From contig OZ026553.1 of the NCBI GenBank assembly GCA_964020155.1, forward strand, positions 2,172,479 to 2,236,478: 64,000 bases of DNA, given 5' to 3'. Made by a program: the position numbers and the translations under genes. The stretch comes from Chondrilla cf. caribensis. Taxonomy: Eukaryota; Porifera; Demospongiae; Chondrillida; Chondrillidae. The notes beneath the pieces are model-generated. The model saw only the letters and a list, made by a program, of their open reading frames with translations. It searched no databases and had not been told where the DNA came from. The first letter of the stretch is position 1; every line of letters starts with the position of its first letter. Shown one piece after another: positions 25,041 through 36,851 of the stretch.

Positions 25041-25325
25041 AGTATATAAGCAATAATTATGGTAATAATAATTCACTTTCTTGAAAAGGAAGTGCTGTCC
25101 ATTTGAAACAGTTGAGTTGGTGTGTCCTCCTCCTGTGCAAATGGCCAATAACAACTGCATCTTAGACAACTTGAAGATCTTCAATGAAGTATATAAGCAA
25201 TAATTATGGTAATATAATTTACTTTCTTGAAAAGGAAGTGCTGTCCATTTGAGTTGAGTTGGTGTGTCCTCCTCCTGTACAAATGGCCAATAACAACTGC
25301 ATCTTAGACAACTTGAAGATCTTTA
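25041..25325 (+). repeat. Tandem duplication of about 140 bp
   Basis: The block GTATATAAGCAATAATTATG ... CTTAGACAACTTGAAGATCT occurs twice head to tail (about 25,041-25,187 and 25,188-25,325). Single diverged versions lie at about 4,670-4,850 and 40,977-41,160. Confidence 0.85.
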
Positions 25326-26799
25326 ATGAACACAGTAATAAGGCAGGCTAATAGAGTCAAGGTTAATTGTTTTTGCTCCTTTAGCTTATAATTTGTTTAT
25401 TTTCATACGATAGCATTATAATATATAGTTAGTCATACACAATGTTCGGCCTTCCACTTGCGAGGGGCAAGCAAAAGTGAGCCCCAATTTAGTATGGAAA
25501 CAGAGACAGTTGTCCTACTTGTATGGGACTCGAATTAGCTTGTCTCAAGTGCATCAGAAGGGATGACTGAGAATTACAAGCCATAATTGGTTTGGCAGTT
25601 TTAGCATACTAGATGTGTTCAACGGTAATGGCTTGATATGAACTGCCAGTACAGGCATGATAGAAAGTGAATACGCTGGGTGATGATCTTAATACAAAGA
25701 TGGTATAAAATTTAAAGGATGAAATGCTACAGACATAAATCCTTACAAATACATGCACTGCCTATCACAACACATGCACATACATACACAATGTCAATGC
25801 ACATACGCAGGGCATATTCATGGATGTGAACACTAATTACACACATAACAAGAGGCCACATGCACAAGTTATAGATTGTTGACCGTCCCATTATAATGGG
25901 AGGCCACAGAAGTGAACCTGTTGACCACCACATTCATGAGAGGCCTTATCTTTGATCACAACACATGCTATATAATATATAAGTGGTTAAGCAGGTGAGC
26001 TTATTAATGATCACGTTCAGGCAGTACCATGAGCTTGACAATGCATGCACAGTGCTGTTGTGTGACTAACAACACCCTTGAATGTGTGCTAACACCATTA
26101 AAATAATTATAATATAGTTAATATAGAATTAACAATGGATGGTTTTTGGCCAAACTCACAAAGGCTTAAAAGGCTATGGTGCTACATTGAATGCGTATGT
26201 GTGTGCATTTTCATGCAACATTTATGTGCATGTACATAGTCCCAAATGGTTTCACTACAAGGTTTCACCTAATTGATTTAACATGCAGTAATGTAAGAAT
26301 TCTATATTGAATTAGTGTGTATGTGGTCAGACATGAGTATGTGCATATACCATGTAAACTTACATGATTAAGCACAACAATATTAGCATGCAACAACAAA
26401 AATGGTCGAATCAAATTACCGGATTGTTATGCATGGTGAATGCATGTTTAGACAAGGTGTCTTCCTAATAGTGTTAACATGCAATCGTACAAGCACACAG
26501 TGTATTTAGGCTTTAGAGCAGGATGTTTACTGCTTCAGTTAGAAAACCTACTATACATACATGACATTTGTCTGTCATCAATTAGTAATCTACCTACCCT
26601 TTTCCTCCACTCACTGTTTGACACAAATGAGCAATTGATGAAGAACCAAAATGGGTTATAGCAGATACATGCCATTGTCTTGTATCCTCCCCAAAGAGCA
26701 CACACAACACTCAAATTTATAACTATAAATGCAAATTTCACTTGTATACGTGTGCGTGTGCATTTGTTCATGTGTACATACAATGTACACTGTGCATGT

Positions 26800-26808
<9 letters not shown>

Positions 26809-26873
<65 letters not shown>
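26809..26873 (+). repeat. (TG)n microsatellite
   Basis: TG run at the standard spacer position before copy 5. Confidence 0.95.
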
Positions 26874-26875
<2 letters not shown>

Positions 26876-27769
26876 ATGTATGAATGTGTATGTATATTAT
26901 GCATGTATGCATTTGTACACTGGTGTGTGTACGTGAATATGATTACATGTAATAGATAGCGCAAAATGGCTTCACTTATAGGTTTCATTTAATTGAGTTA
27001 TCATACAGTCATATAAGGAGATAATATTAAATTAGTGTGTACATTGATGCTATGAAAGATGCACGATTCAACATAAGATGACAATCACAACAATATTAGC
27101 ATGCACCTGCTAAATGTCAAATCAAGCTTAAGGCAAGTATAAATGTAACTTTCAAGTGTATACGTGTACATTTGCATTTGTTATATGTGTTAGCACAATG
27201 CTAACTAAATTACATGTTTCAAGGCTGACATACATAACATGCAAACATACAACACAGACAGAATTTAAGTCTGGGACATGGATTGGATAATTATGTACAG
27301 CAACCTTGAAAGGGATAGAGAGTGCATATCAAAACTCAGTTCAACTATAGAGGATGATGAACCACTTTGGTTCATTCATGTGGTGACTAAATTCTCTCTC
27401 TTGAGGAACATTGATAGTAGGGTCCACATTCAGAATCCTTGCTTCACACAGTATCCAACCAAACACCCACACAGGGGAAAACTAACAATAACCAACACAT
27501 TAGAAGCCTTATGAAATATCATGCATGTGACCTTTTAAAGTTGCCTACTCCGGCTGAAAACAACCTCTACTGTCAGTGGTCCTGCTGTAGCTATAGACTG
27601 TATTGTATACACCAGGAATCTGGGTTGGGCTTCATATGTGTATGTACATTGTCAATGAATGTCATTAAAAGTGGGTGTGTCCTCATTGTGACCATTAAAA
27701 TAGTTTGTTCTGCTGTGGTTACCATAAACTAACACCAAGAAACTGAGTGTGTTGGCTAGAGCTACAGTT

Positions 27770-29721
27770 ATGGCTACAAACGTTAAAGTCTTTCTACAAG
27801 TGGCTCTTTTGTGCTATGTGGTGACTACCAGTATCGGGGGTAGCATTGACTTACAAAAGGCACTTGCCACACTTCAGAAGGAAGTGGAGGATCTTAAACA
27901 GCAGTCTCAAGAAGAAATAAATTCTTTGGTGACTGAGCTGAATGAACTGAGGCAGCAGTCGAAACAGGAAATCAAGTTACTTCACCAGAGATTAGAGCAA
28001 CTTGAAGCCAAAGGTTAGTTGCACTGGGGTTCATTGCAAACATTTTTAATAAGGTTTAATAAGGTATAGGCTTAATAGTAGTAAGAATGTTCTGCTTCAC
28101 TAACTTAATTTCTTCTTGCAATTAATCAATTTGCTTGCACTATTAATGATGATCAGATTCGAAATGATAATCAATTAATTAATCGATTAATCATCACAGC
28201 ACTACTATAAACCAAAAGTATGCTGCTGTTACAATAGTGGTGTGTGCGTGCATACATGTGTATGTGTGTATATGTATGTGTACACATACAGTGTGGATAC
28301 ATGCATATCCATTGCAAATATGAGGCCAAAAGGTCACCTTTTCTTCCTAGGATGTCATGTGGGTGAACATCATCAGGAATAGGGTAGTTCAAAATATTGC
28401 ACTCCACAAAACCAATGTACACAACGGTGTTATGTTTATTGTGTGTGTGGACAGATAGTTGATATACCATAATATATATCAACAAGTTAGTTTAAATGTA
28501 TATACACAAATAATATTGCATAATTGTTGCTATGGTGTGTATGAAGGGAGTAATATATAATTTGCAATCTTTTGCCATTTCATTATTACTTCATACAATT
28601 ATAATTATAAATAATTGTACATAGTACATAAATGTAACAAATGACTTTTCTTATATTATACAAATTGCTCAAATACTCCTTGAACTTCCTAAAACTATGA
28701 AGTGGTACTGTAAGTAGTCTATGCCTAACAGTTCCCCACGTTCAATAAGAATACCTGATACCCAATACCTGATACCCGATACCTGAAAACTATATAATAT
28801 AACTATATAAAATATTCTATGCTTGTCTTTAACAGAATTGGACAAACCTCTACAAAGAATGCGACGTGGAGCAGACAGTGTTTCTCCAACACCTGGAACT
28901 TGTCTTTGTCCACCTGGACCACCTGGTCAGCCTGGTTCAGTTGGACCAAAAGGTGAAAAGGGGCGGCGTGGAAATCGAGGCAAAACAGGAGCAATGGGGT
29001 TGAATGGAACAGATGGTGAGAAGGGTGAACAGGGAGATATAGGACTTCAAGGAATGGTTGGACAAAAAGGTGAACCAGGACAAAAGGGATTGCAAGGACT
29101 GCCAGGACTCAATGGAACCAAGGGAGAAAAGGGTGAGCAAGGAGATCAAGGAGTTAATGGGAAAAAAGGTAAACGTGGAGATAAAGGACAACCAGGAAGT
29201 GTCGGACAGAAAGGTGAACAAGGACTAAAGGGATTGCAAGGACTGCCAGGACTCAATGGAACCAAGGGAGAATAGGGTGAGCAAGGAGATCCAGGAGTTA
29301 ATGGGACAAAAGGTGAACATGGAGATAAAGGACAACCAGGAAATGGCGGACAGAAAGGTGAACCAGGACTAAAGGGATTGCAAGGACTGCCAGGACTCAA
29401 TGGAAACAAGGGGCAAAAGGGTGAACAAGGAGATCAAGGAGTTAATGGGACAAAAGGTGAACAGGGACTAAAGGGATTGCAAGGAGAAATAGGATATCAA
29501 GGACCACCAGGACCACCAGGACCACAAGGACTGATTGGAGAAATAGGACATCAAGGATCACAAGGACCACCAGGACCACAAGGACTGAAAGGAGAAATAG
29601 GACGTCAAGGACCGCCAGGACTGCCAGGACCACCAGGACCACAAGGACCACAAGGACCACAAGGACCAAAGGACCAAGAGGAGAAATAGGACCCCAAGTA
29701 CCGCCAAGACCACTGAATTAG
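27770..29721 (+). pseudogene. Short collagen gene, array copy 5 (stop in exon 2)
   Basis: Exon 1 (27770-28013) is intact and encodes [20 protein letters not shown] plus the coiled coil. The intron is short (822 nt). Exon 2 starts at 28836 with [15 protein letters not shown] and C-L-C. A single AAG-to-TAG change at 29273-29275 ends the frame after about 146 exon 2 residues. Gly-X-Y continues in frame behind it to about 29,660, where a lost base near CCAAAGGACC produces a second stop at 29687-29689. The ancestral stop is at 29719-29721. A truncated product of about 227 residues keeps the coiled coil, furin site, Cys knot and about 40 triplets, so residual function cannot be excluded. Confidence 0.75.
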
Positions 29722-30834
29722 TAGATAATTTGTGTATGTAATTCACCATTATAGTGAGGCCGATCAGTAACCAAAGTGAACTGAATCTCTTATAATAGGT
29801 TCAATCAATTAATCCATTCTACTTTTGAATTTTTGAAAGTCTGATAAAAATATACATGCAAAGAGTATATATTATATTGTGTATACAATCTAATATAATA
29901 ATATATATGTATATAATATAATATAATATTATATATACTGCTAATGAACACATGTTGACATGACATACACATGAGGCATTCAATCTTACTGACTGTAAAG
30001 GAACAGTGAACCACCTGAAACATGGAGGTTGTGTATTAAAGGCTGTCTGATTCACTTCACAGTCAGGAATGCCCAGCGATTTATGCCACTAGATTGGCAG
30101 TATACGTACACTACACAAAGCATACAATATCATATGTTACAATATAAATACACTAAAGGGATTCACTTGTGTACATAAGACAAAAATTTCATGCATACAT
30201 ATGTACTATACCTAATAAATAACTTTATGATACTTCTAATTATAATGAAATACAATTAGTAAAGAATCTGCATTCCATGCTTAGAAATCAATTGCAGAAC
30301 ATAAACAACATGGATAACAAATGTAACAATAACACATGAACATTGATGCAGCAGCATGAACTTTGCAGTAAGGTATTTCCCCCAGCAAGGTGCTTATAAT
30401 TCTATTTGATGTTCTCACATTAATCATATTATATATGTGACATTAACATCATCAGCAATGAACAGTTAATGTTTACATATTATGATAATTATGTGCATAT
30501 TATACACACATAATATATGTATGTTTACATGTTATGTGCTGCCAATCTTACAAACATACATACATATATACACACAATATGTATATTCAATATGTGTAAG
30601 TTTTTACTGTTACTTCTCATTCATATAAACAATTCAGATTCTGTCAATTCATAGGATTACATCCCTAAATAATCAACAGTTGGTATAATCAGAGTTAAGG
30701 TGTGAAAATCTTGATGGACTATATCCCTGTTGGAACCTTAGAGCCGTTTATCCTCAAACTAAAGTGCACATAGTGGACAATCAGTCCACAGGAGTACATG
30801 TTGTGTGTGTATGTGTGTGTGTGTACGTGGGTGT

Positions 30835-30836
<2 letters not shown>

Positions 30837-30923
<87 letters not shown>
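30837..30923 (+). repeat. (TG)n microsatellite, interrupted
   Basis: TG run with a few TA substitutions. It is followed directly by the importin-alpha-like fragment, the same order as at 49,437-49,560. Confidence 0.9.
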
Positions 30924-30927
<4 letters not shown>

Positions 30928-30959
30928 CATGTGTGTGCAGGTCCGTATATATGTGTGAT

Positions 30960-31460
30960 ACAGATGCATGTGTGCTCATGCAGGTGTACCTATTGGATAT
31001 GTTTTTATGCAAGCCTTCAAGTGTGCTTACATTGGGGGTGGTCTGTATGCATGTCTGCAGCTATGACCCTGTACATTATTACATCAAGCTCTTCATTGCA
31101 ACTGCAAGTGAGTTCTAATTATATTCTTAAGCTTGTTGAACTTGTTGAAAACCTTAAGAATATATGTGATTTTGAGCATTTTTGGTTTAAAACCAGACTG
31201 TGGTGTTAAAAAGTGTGAGTGTGTGCTGTCGGTATGTGTGCATGTGCATACATCTCCCTACTTGAATTATATCTGTATGTTATAATACATGTAGTGTAGT
31301 ATTGCAAGTTGTGTACCAGTTAATGTCCATGACATAATATTATTATGACACTGACATGAGATGCTGTATATGTTCTTATGTAGATTGCACTATTGCTTAT
31401 TGCGATTGCACTAATAAAGGAGATTGTCTACAATATGAGTATTGAAATTGAAAAGGGGAT
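30960..31460 (+). pseudogene. Importin-alpha exon 5-6 fragment (second copy)
   Basis: GTGATTTTGAGCATTTTTGG ... CAGACTGTGGTGTT (31,168-31,208) aligns with exon 5 of the importin-alpha gene (44,477-44,520). TATGTAGATTGCACTATTGC ... ATAAAGGAGATTGT (31,378-31,430) aligns with exon 6 (44,740-44,790). The spacing is also similar. The reading frames are broken and flanked by collagen-array sequence. Confidence 0.6.
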
Positions 31461-31487
31461 AGCCAATTCTCAACACTTTTCTCCTCA

Positions 31488-31553
31488 GCTGGACTCAAAC
31501 CCACGACTTGAAGTCTAGAGTTAGTGCCTGCAGTACCTGACCACTGGAGCCAG
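31488..31553 (-). repeat. tRNA-like SINE remnant
   Basis: Second copy of the A/B-box-like piece. It differs by only a few bases from 21,209-21,273. Confidence 0.55.
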
Positions 31554-32301
31554 GTTGAATGCCTGAGAAATTATAGAGACATATTAAGTGCTTCAAATAG
31601 TACTGCAATTTTCCCAACATTTTTCCAGAAAGTATCACACCTCACTTCAAGACACCTATACTCATGATTGTTCAGTTCAATGTGAAGTCTTTTTGTGCAA
31701 TTGTAGGTACTAAATTAAATACTGGGCCCTGTATCCAGGCCCTTCCCTAAAGGGATTATCTACAGTTTATTAGGTTTCGCAGAGATTAGGATTGGGGACA
31801 GAAGTATGCTGTTATAATGAGAATGTTGAGAAGGAGAAAAGGTCCTAACGTGAGAAACAACTGACACAGATTCAACTACAACTAAGAAGACAACACAAGT
31901 GACATGTGACCTACATTGCAACTGACATTCGTATTTAGCTCATAAACGCATGACATACTTTTTAAACTGTACATGTAAATTAAAATCAAATAAACCTAGT
32001 ACATGTATACTCTTGTATAATACGTATTGTATGGTATGATGATACAGCAATTGTATGATTGGACCCCTTCAATCACATGGGCTCCCTCTTTTAAATCTTA
32101 ATTGCCTGTAGAATACTGAGAACAGAAAACACATTCTAATCTGGTACAATGTAATAATAATAGTCTCGCTTAGCCAGACTCAAGCCCTTGCCAGTGGTGT
32201 GTAATGATGTCATTAGTCACATGGTCCAGCTTGTCTGGCCACAGTAGACTATCATGCGTTCTTCATTCATCTATGAGAAATAATCTACTTGTCTTGAATA
32301 G

Positions 32302-33144
32302 AATTGGACAAACCTCTACAAAGAATGTGACGTGAAGGAGACAATGTTTCTCCAACACCTGAATCTTGCATCGTCCAGCTGGACCACCTGCTTAACCTGG
32401 TCCAGCAGGACCTAAAGGTGCAAAGGGACAGCGTGGAAATCAAAGTGGAATAGGAGCAATGCGGTTGAATTGATTAAATGGTGAGAAGGGTTAACAGGGA
32501 GATACAGGACATCAAGGCATGGACGGACAAAAAGGTGAACCAGGACAAAAGGGATTGGCAATGCAAGGATTGCCAGGACTCAATGGAACCAAGGGAGAAA
32601 GAGGTGAACAAGGAGATCAAGGTGTTAATGGAATCAAAGGTGAACATGGAGATAAAGGACAACCAGGAAATGGTGGACAGAAAGGTGAACAAGGACTTAA
32701 AGGACAATTGGGGCTCAAAGGAATCAAAGGAGAAAAAGGTGAAGAAGGAGATCAAGGAGTTAATGGGACAAAAGGTAAGGGGGAAAAAGGACAACCAGGA
32801 AACGATATAGGTGAACCAGGACTGACAGGACAACCAGGGTTCAATGGAACCAAGGGACAATTGGGTGAACAAGGAGATCAAGGAGTTAATGAAACAAAAG
32901 GTGAATGTGGAGAAAAAGGACAAAATGATGGACAGAAAGGTGAACTAGGACTAAAGGGATTGTAAGGAGACATAGGACCCAAAGTAACACCAGGACCAAT
33001 AGGAGAAAGAGGACCAAAGGAGACATAGGACCACCAGGACCACAAGGAGATCAATCACAAGGAAACATAGGACCGCCAGGACCACCAGGACCAAAAGAAG
33101 ACATAGGACCCCAAGGACCACCAAGACCACTAGGACTAAAATGA
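32302..33144 (+). pseudogene. Short collagen exon 2 only, array copy 6 (no exon 1, early stop)
   Basis: Same structure as copy 4. After ELDKPLQRM the first Arg codon of RR is TGA, and the Cys knot region and following 130 bp contain further stops and indels. A collagen frame is open at 32,519-32,965. The rest is broken, ending at TGA 33142-33144. The upstream block is shared with copy 4, so the exon-1-less form was probably duplicated as a unit. Confidence 0.85.
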
Positions 33145-34006
33145 CCATTGAATTAGTAGATAATCTGTATAAATCACCGTTCACGTGAGGTCAATCAATA
33201 ACTAAGTTAAACATGAATCTCTTATAAAAAGTTCAATCAATTAACCCTTTCTACTTTTTGAATTTTTAAAAGTCTGATACTGCATGCAAAAGTTTATTAT
33301 AATATGTATAATATATAAATAAATATCAACTGAACGTTAACGTGACATATACGTACATTAGACATTCAATCTGACTAACTGTAAAGGGATAGTGAACCTC
33401 CTTAAACATGGAGGTTGCGTATTAAAGGCAAGGTGGTTCAAAGTGGCTGTCTGATTCACTTCACCGTCAGGAATGCCCAGCAATCTATACCACTAGATTG
33501 GCAGAATACGTATACTACACAAAATGCCCAGCGATTTATACCACTGGCTTGGCAGTATATGTATACTCTACACAAAACGTGCATATGTTACAAAATAAAT
33601 GCACCGAAGGGACCAGATTCACTTAGTGTACATAAGAAAAAACTTTATGCATACATAAGTACTATACCTAATAAATAGCAATTAATTAATTATAATGAAA
33701 TACAATTAAAAAGAATCCGCACTCCATGCTTAGAAATCGATTGCAGAACATGAACAATACGGATAACACATAATGTAACAATAACACATGAACATTGATG
33801 CAACAGCATGAACTTTGCAGTAAGGTATTTCCCCCGGGCAAGGTGCTTACATTAAATTTGATGCTCTCACATTAACCACAATATTCTGGTGCCTTTGTAG
33901 TAGCCGTTGGCTATTGGTTCCCCAGTTAAAATAAGATTTCTGATACTGATACTGATACTGAATATTATATTTATGATATTAATATCATGATCAGCAAAGA
34001 ACATAC

Positions 34007-34053
<47 letters not shown>

Positions 34054-34228
34054 TATAGATATAAGGAAAAACTATGGCCTAGAAATGCATATCACACACA
34101 ATTCTAAATTATGAGGTAGAGCTACAGCCTAACACAGAAACAGAATTAAAATGTTGAATACACACACTAATCTTCTGGCAGAGCTTCAGGTATGATTGTG
34201 GGTCCTTTGATTTTTGTCTAATGTGTCA

Positions 34229-34405
34229 TCTAAGGTCGTGAAGAAAATCAAGTGTATCTTTCCCAAAAGATCCAGAAGATTTGATTGCAATGGGGACGAC
34301 AATATGGGATTGACTGATCAGAATAGATCAGAATAAAGTTCGCTTGCTGCTGCTCTGTCAGCCACAATGCCAGCACCATTGCAGGAAAAAAGGATGTTTG
34401 TGGGG
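34229..34405 (-). mobile_element. LINE ORF2 C-terminal fragment (second copy)
   Basis: Same sequence as 23,326-23,520 with scattered substitutions and a small deletion. The minus strand reads VVPIAIKSSGSFGKD. Confidence 0.6.
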
Positions 34406-34413
34406 GCATATAT

Positions 34414-34454
<41 letters not shown>

Positions 34455-35686
34455 TCAATATGTGCAAGTTTTTGTTACTTTAATCTCATTCATATAAACA
34501 ATTCAGATTCTGTCAATTCATAGGAGTACATCCCTAAATAATCAACAGTGGGTGTAATCACAGTTTATGTGTGGAGGTCTTAAAATTAAAAGGATGAAAT
34601 GCTACAGAAAGAATCCTCACAAATACATGTACTGTCTATCACAACACATGTCAATGCACATGCACAGGGCATATTCATGGATGCCAACACTGTTACACAC
34701 ACATAACAAGAGGCCACATGCACAATTTATTGATTGTTGACCGTCCCACTATAATGGGAGGCCACAGAAGTGAACCTGTTGACCACCACATTCATGAGAG
34801 GCCTATCTTTGATCACAACACATGCTATATATATATAAGAGGTTAAGCAGGTGATCTTATTAATGATCACATTCAGGCAGCTGTACCACGAGCTTGAGAA
34901 GGCATGCCCAGTGTGAGTGACTAACAACAGCCTTGAATGTGTACTAACACCAATGAATAGTTAATATAAAATGAACAATGGATGGATGGTTTTTGGGCAA
35001 ACTCACAAAGGCTTAAAGGCTATGGCGCTACATTGAATGTGTATGTAGTGTGTGTATGTGTGTGCATTTTCATGCAACATTCATGTGTATGTATGTGTAT
35101 ATATACTAGCATAATAGTACATAGTCCAAAATGGTTTCACTACAAGGTTTCACCTAATTGATTTAACATGCAGTCATGTAATAATTCTATATATTTAATT
35201 AGTGTGTACGTTGTCAGGTATGAGTGTGTGCATATATGCTATGTAAACTTGCATGATTCAGCACAACAATATTAGCATGCAACAACATTAATGGTCGAAT
35301 CAAATTATCAGAATGTTATATATGCATGGTGAATGCATGTTTAGACAAGTTGTCTTACTAATAGTGTTAACATGCAATCGTACAAGCACACAGTGTAATT
35401 AGGCTTTAGAGCAGGATGTTTACTGCTTCAGTTAGAAAACCTACTATACATAATGACATTTGTCTGTCATCAATTAGTAATCTACCCACCCTCTTCCTCC
35501 ACTCACTGTTTGACACAAATGAGCAATTGATGGAGAACCAAAATGGGTTATAGCAGATACATGCCATTGTCTTGTATCCTCCCCAAAGAGCACACACAAC
35601 ACTCAAATTTATAACTATAAATGCAAATTTCTCTTGTATACATGTGCGTGTGCATTTGTTCATGTGTACGTACAATGTACACTGTG

Positions 35687-35700
35687 CATGTGTGTGTGTT

Positions 35701-35769
<69 letters not shown>

Positions 35770-35781
35770 GTGTGTGTGTGT
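35687..35781 (+). repeat. (TG)n microsatellite
   Basis: TG run with TTTG interruptions at the standard spacer position. Confidence 0.95.
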
Positions 35782-36851
35782 GCATGCATGCGTGTGTGTG
35801 CATGTATGAATGTGTATGTATATTATGTATGTATGCATATATGTATGTATGCATTTGCACACTGGTGTGTGTACGTGAATGTGATTACATGTAATAGATA
35901 GTGCAAAATGGCTTCACTTATAGGTTTCATTTAATTGAGTTATCATGCAGTCATATAAGGAGCTAATATTAAATTAGTGTGTACATTTATGCTATGCAAA
36001 ATGCACAATTCAACACAAGATGACAATCACAACAATATTAGCATGCACTTGCTGAATGTCCAATTAAGCTCAAGGCAAGTTTAAATGTAAATTTCAAGTG
36101 TATACATGTACATTTCCATTTGTTATATGTGTTAGCACAATGCTAACTAAATCACAGGTTTCAACCCTGACATACATAACATGCAAACATACAACACAGA
36201 CAGAGTTAAATCTAGTACATAGATTGGATAATTATGTACAGCAACCTTGAAAGGGATAGAGAGTGCATATCAAAATTCATGATCAGTTCAACTAGAGGTT
36301 GATGAACCACTTTGGTTCATTCATGTGGTGGCTAAATTCTCTCTCTTGAGGAACATTGATAGTGGGGCCCACATTCAGAATCCTTGCTTCACACAGTATC
36401 CAATTTAACGAAACACCCACACAGGGGAAAACTGACAATAACCAACACATTGGAAGCCTTATGACATATTCTCTCTCTTGAGGAACATTGATAGTAGGGC
36501 CCACATTCAGAATCCTTGCTTGACACAGTATCCAATTTAACCAAACACCCACACAAGGGAAAACTGACAATAACCAACACATTAGAAGCCTTATGACATA
36601 TCATGCGTGTGACCTTTCAAAGTTGCCTACTCCGTCTGAAAACAACCTCTACTATCAGTGGTCCTGCTATAGCTATAGACTGCATCGTATACACCAGGAA
36701 TCTGGGTTGTGCTTCATACCTGTATGTACATTGTCAATGAATGTCATTAAAAGTGGGTGTGTCCTCATTGTGACCATTAAAATAGTTTGTTCTGCTGTGG
36801 TTACCATAAACTAACACCAAGAAACTGAGTGTGTTGGCTAGAGCTACAGTT

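Larger units (their letters stand above)
23016..27769. other. Spacer between collagen copies 4 and 5
   Basis: It contains the shared 3' flank, a minus-strand LINE fragment (23,326-23,520), AT-rich DNA, and a TG tract (23,918-23,989). An inverted repeat of 15 bp lies at 24557-24571 and 24640-24654, followed by a three-unit minisatellite (24,640-24,915). Then come a doubled 140-bp block (about 25,041-25,325), the usual spacer with a TG tract (26,809-26,873), and the upstream flank of copy 5. An exon-like stretch at about 24,951-25,016 (acceptor TTTCTTACAG, donor CCAG/gtagtg) has no recognised product. Confidence 0.55.
29722..32301. other. Spacer between collagen copies 5 and 6
   Basis: It contains the shared 3' flank, AT-rich DNA, a TG tract (30,837-30,923), and importin-alpha exon 5-like and exon 6-like fragments (30,960-31,460). 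A tRNA-like SINE (31,488-31,553) follows, and then a block matching 21,180-22,060. No collagen exon 1 is present. Confidence 0.6.
33145..36851. other. Spacer between collagen copies 6 and 7
   Basis: It contains the shared 3' flank, a (TA)n tract near 34,018, a minus-strand LINE fragment (34,229-34,405), array sequence, a TG tract (35,687-35,781), and the upstream flank of copy 7 with a doubled block of about 115 bp (36,340-36,590). No gene is seen. Confidence 0.6.
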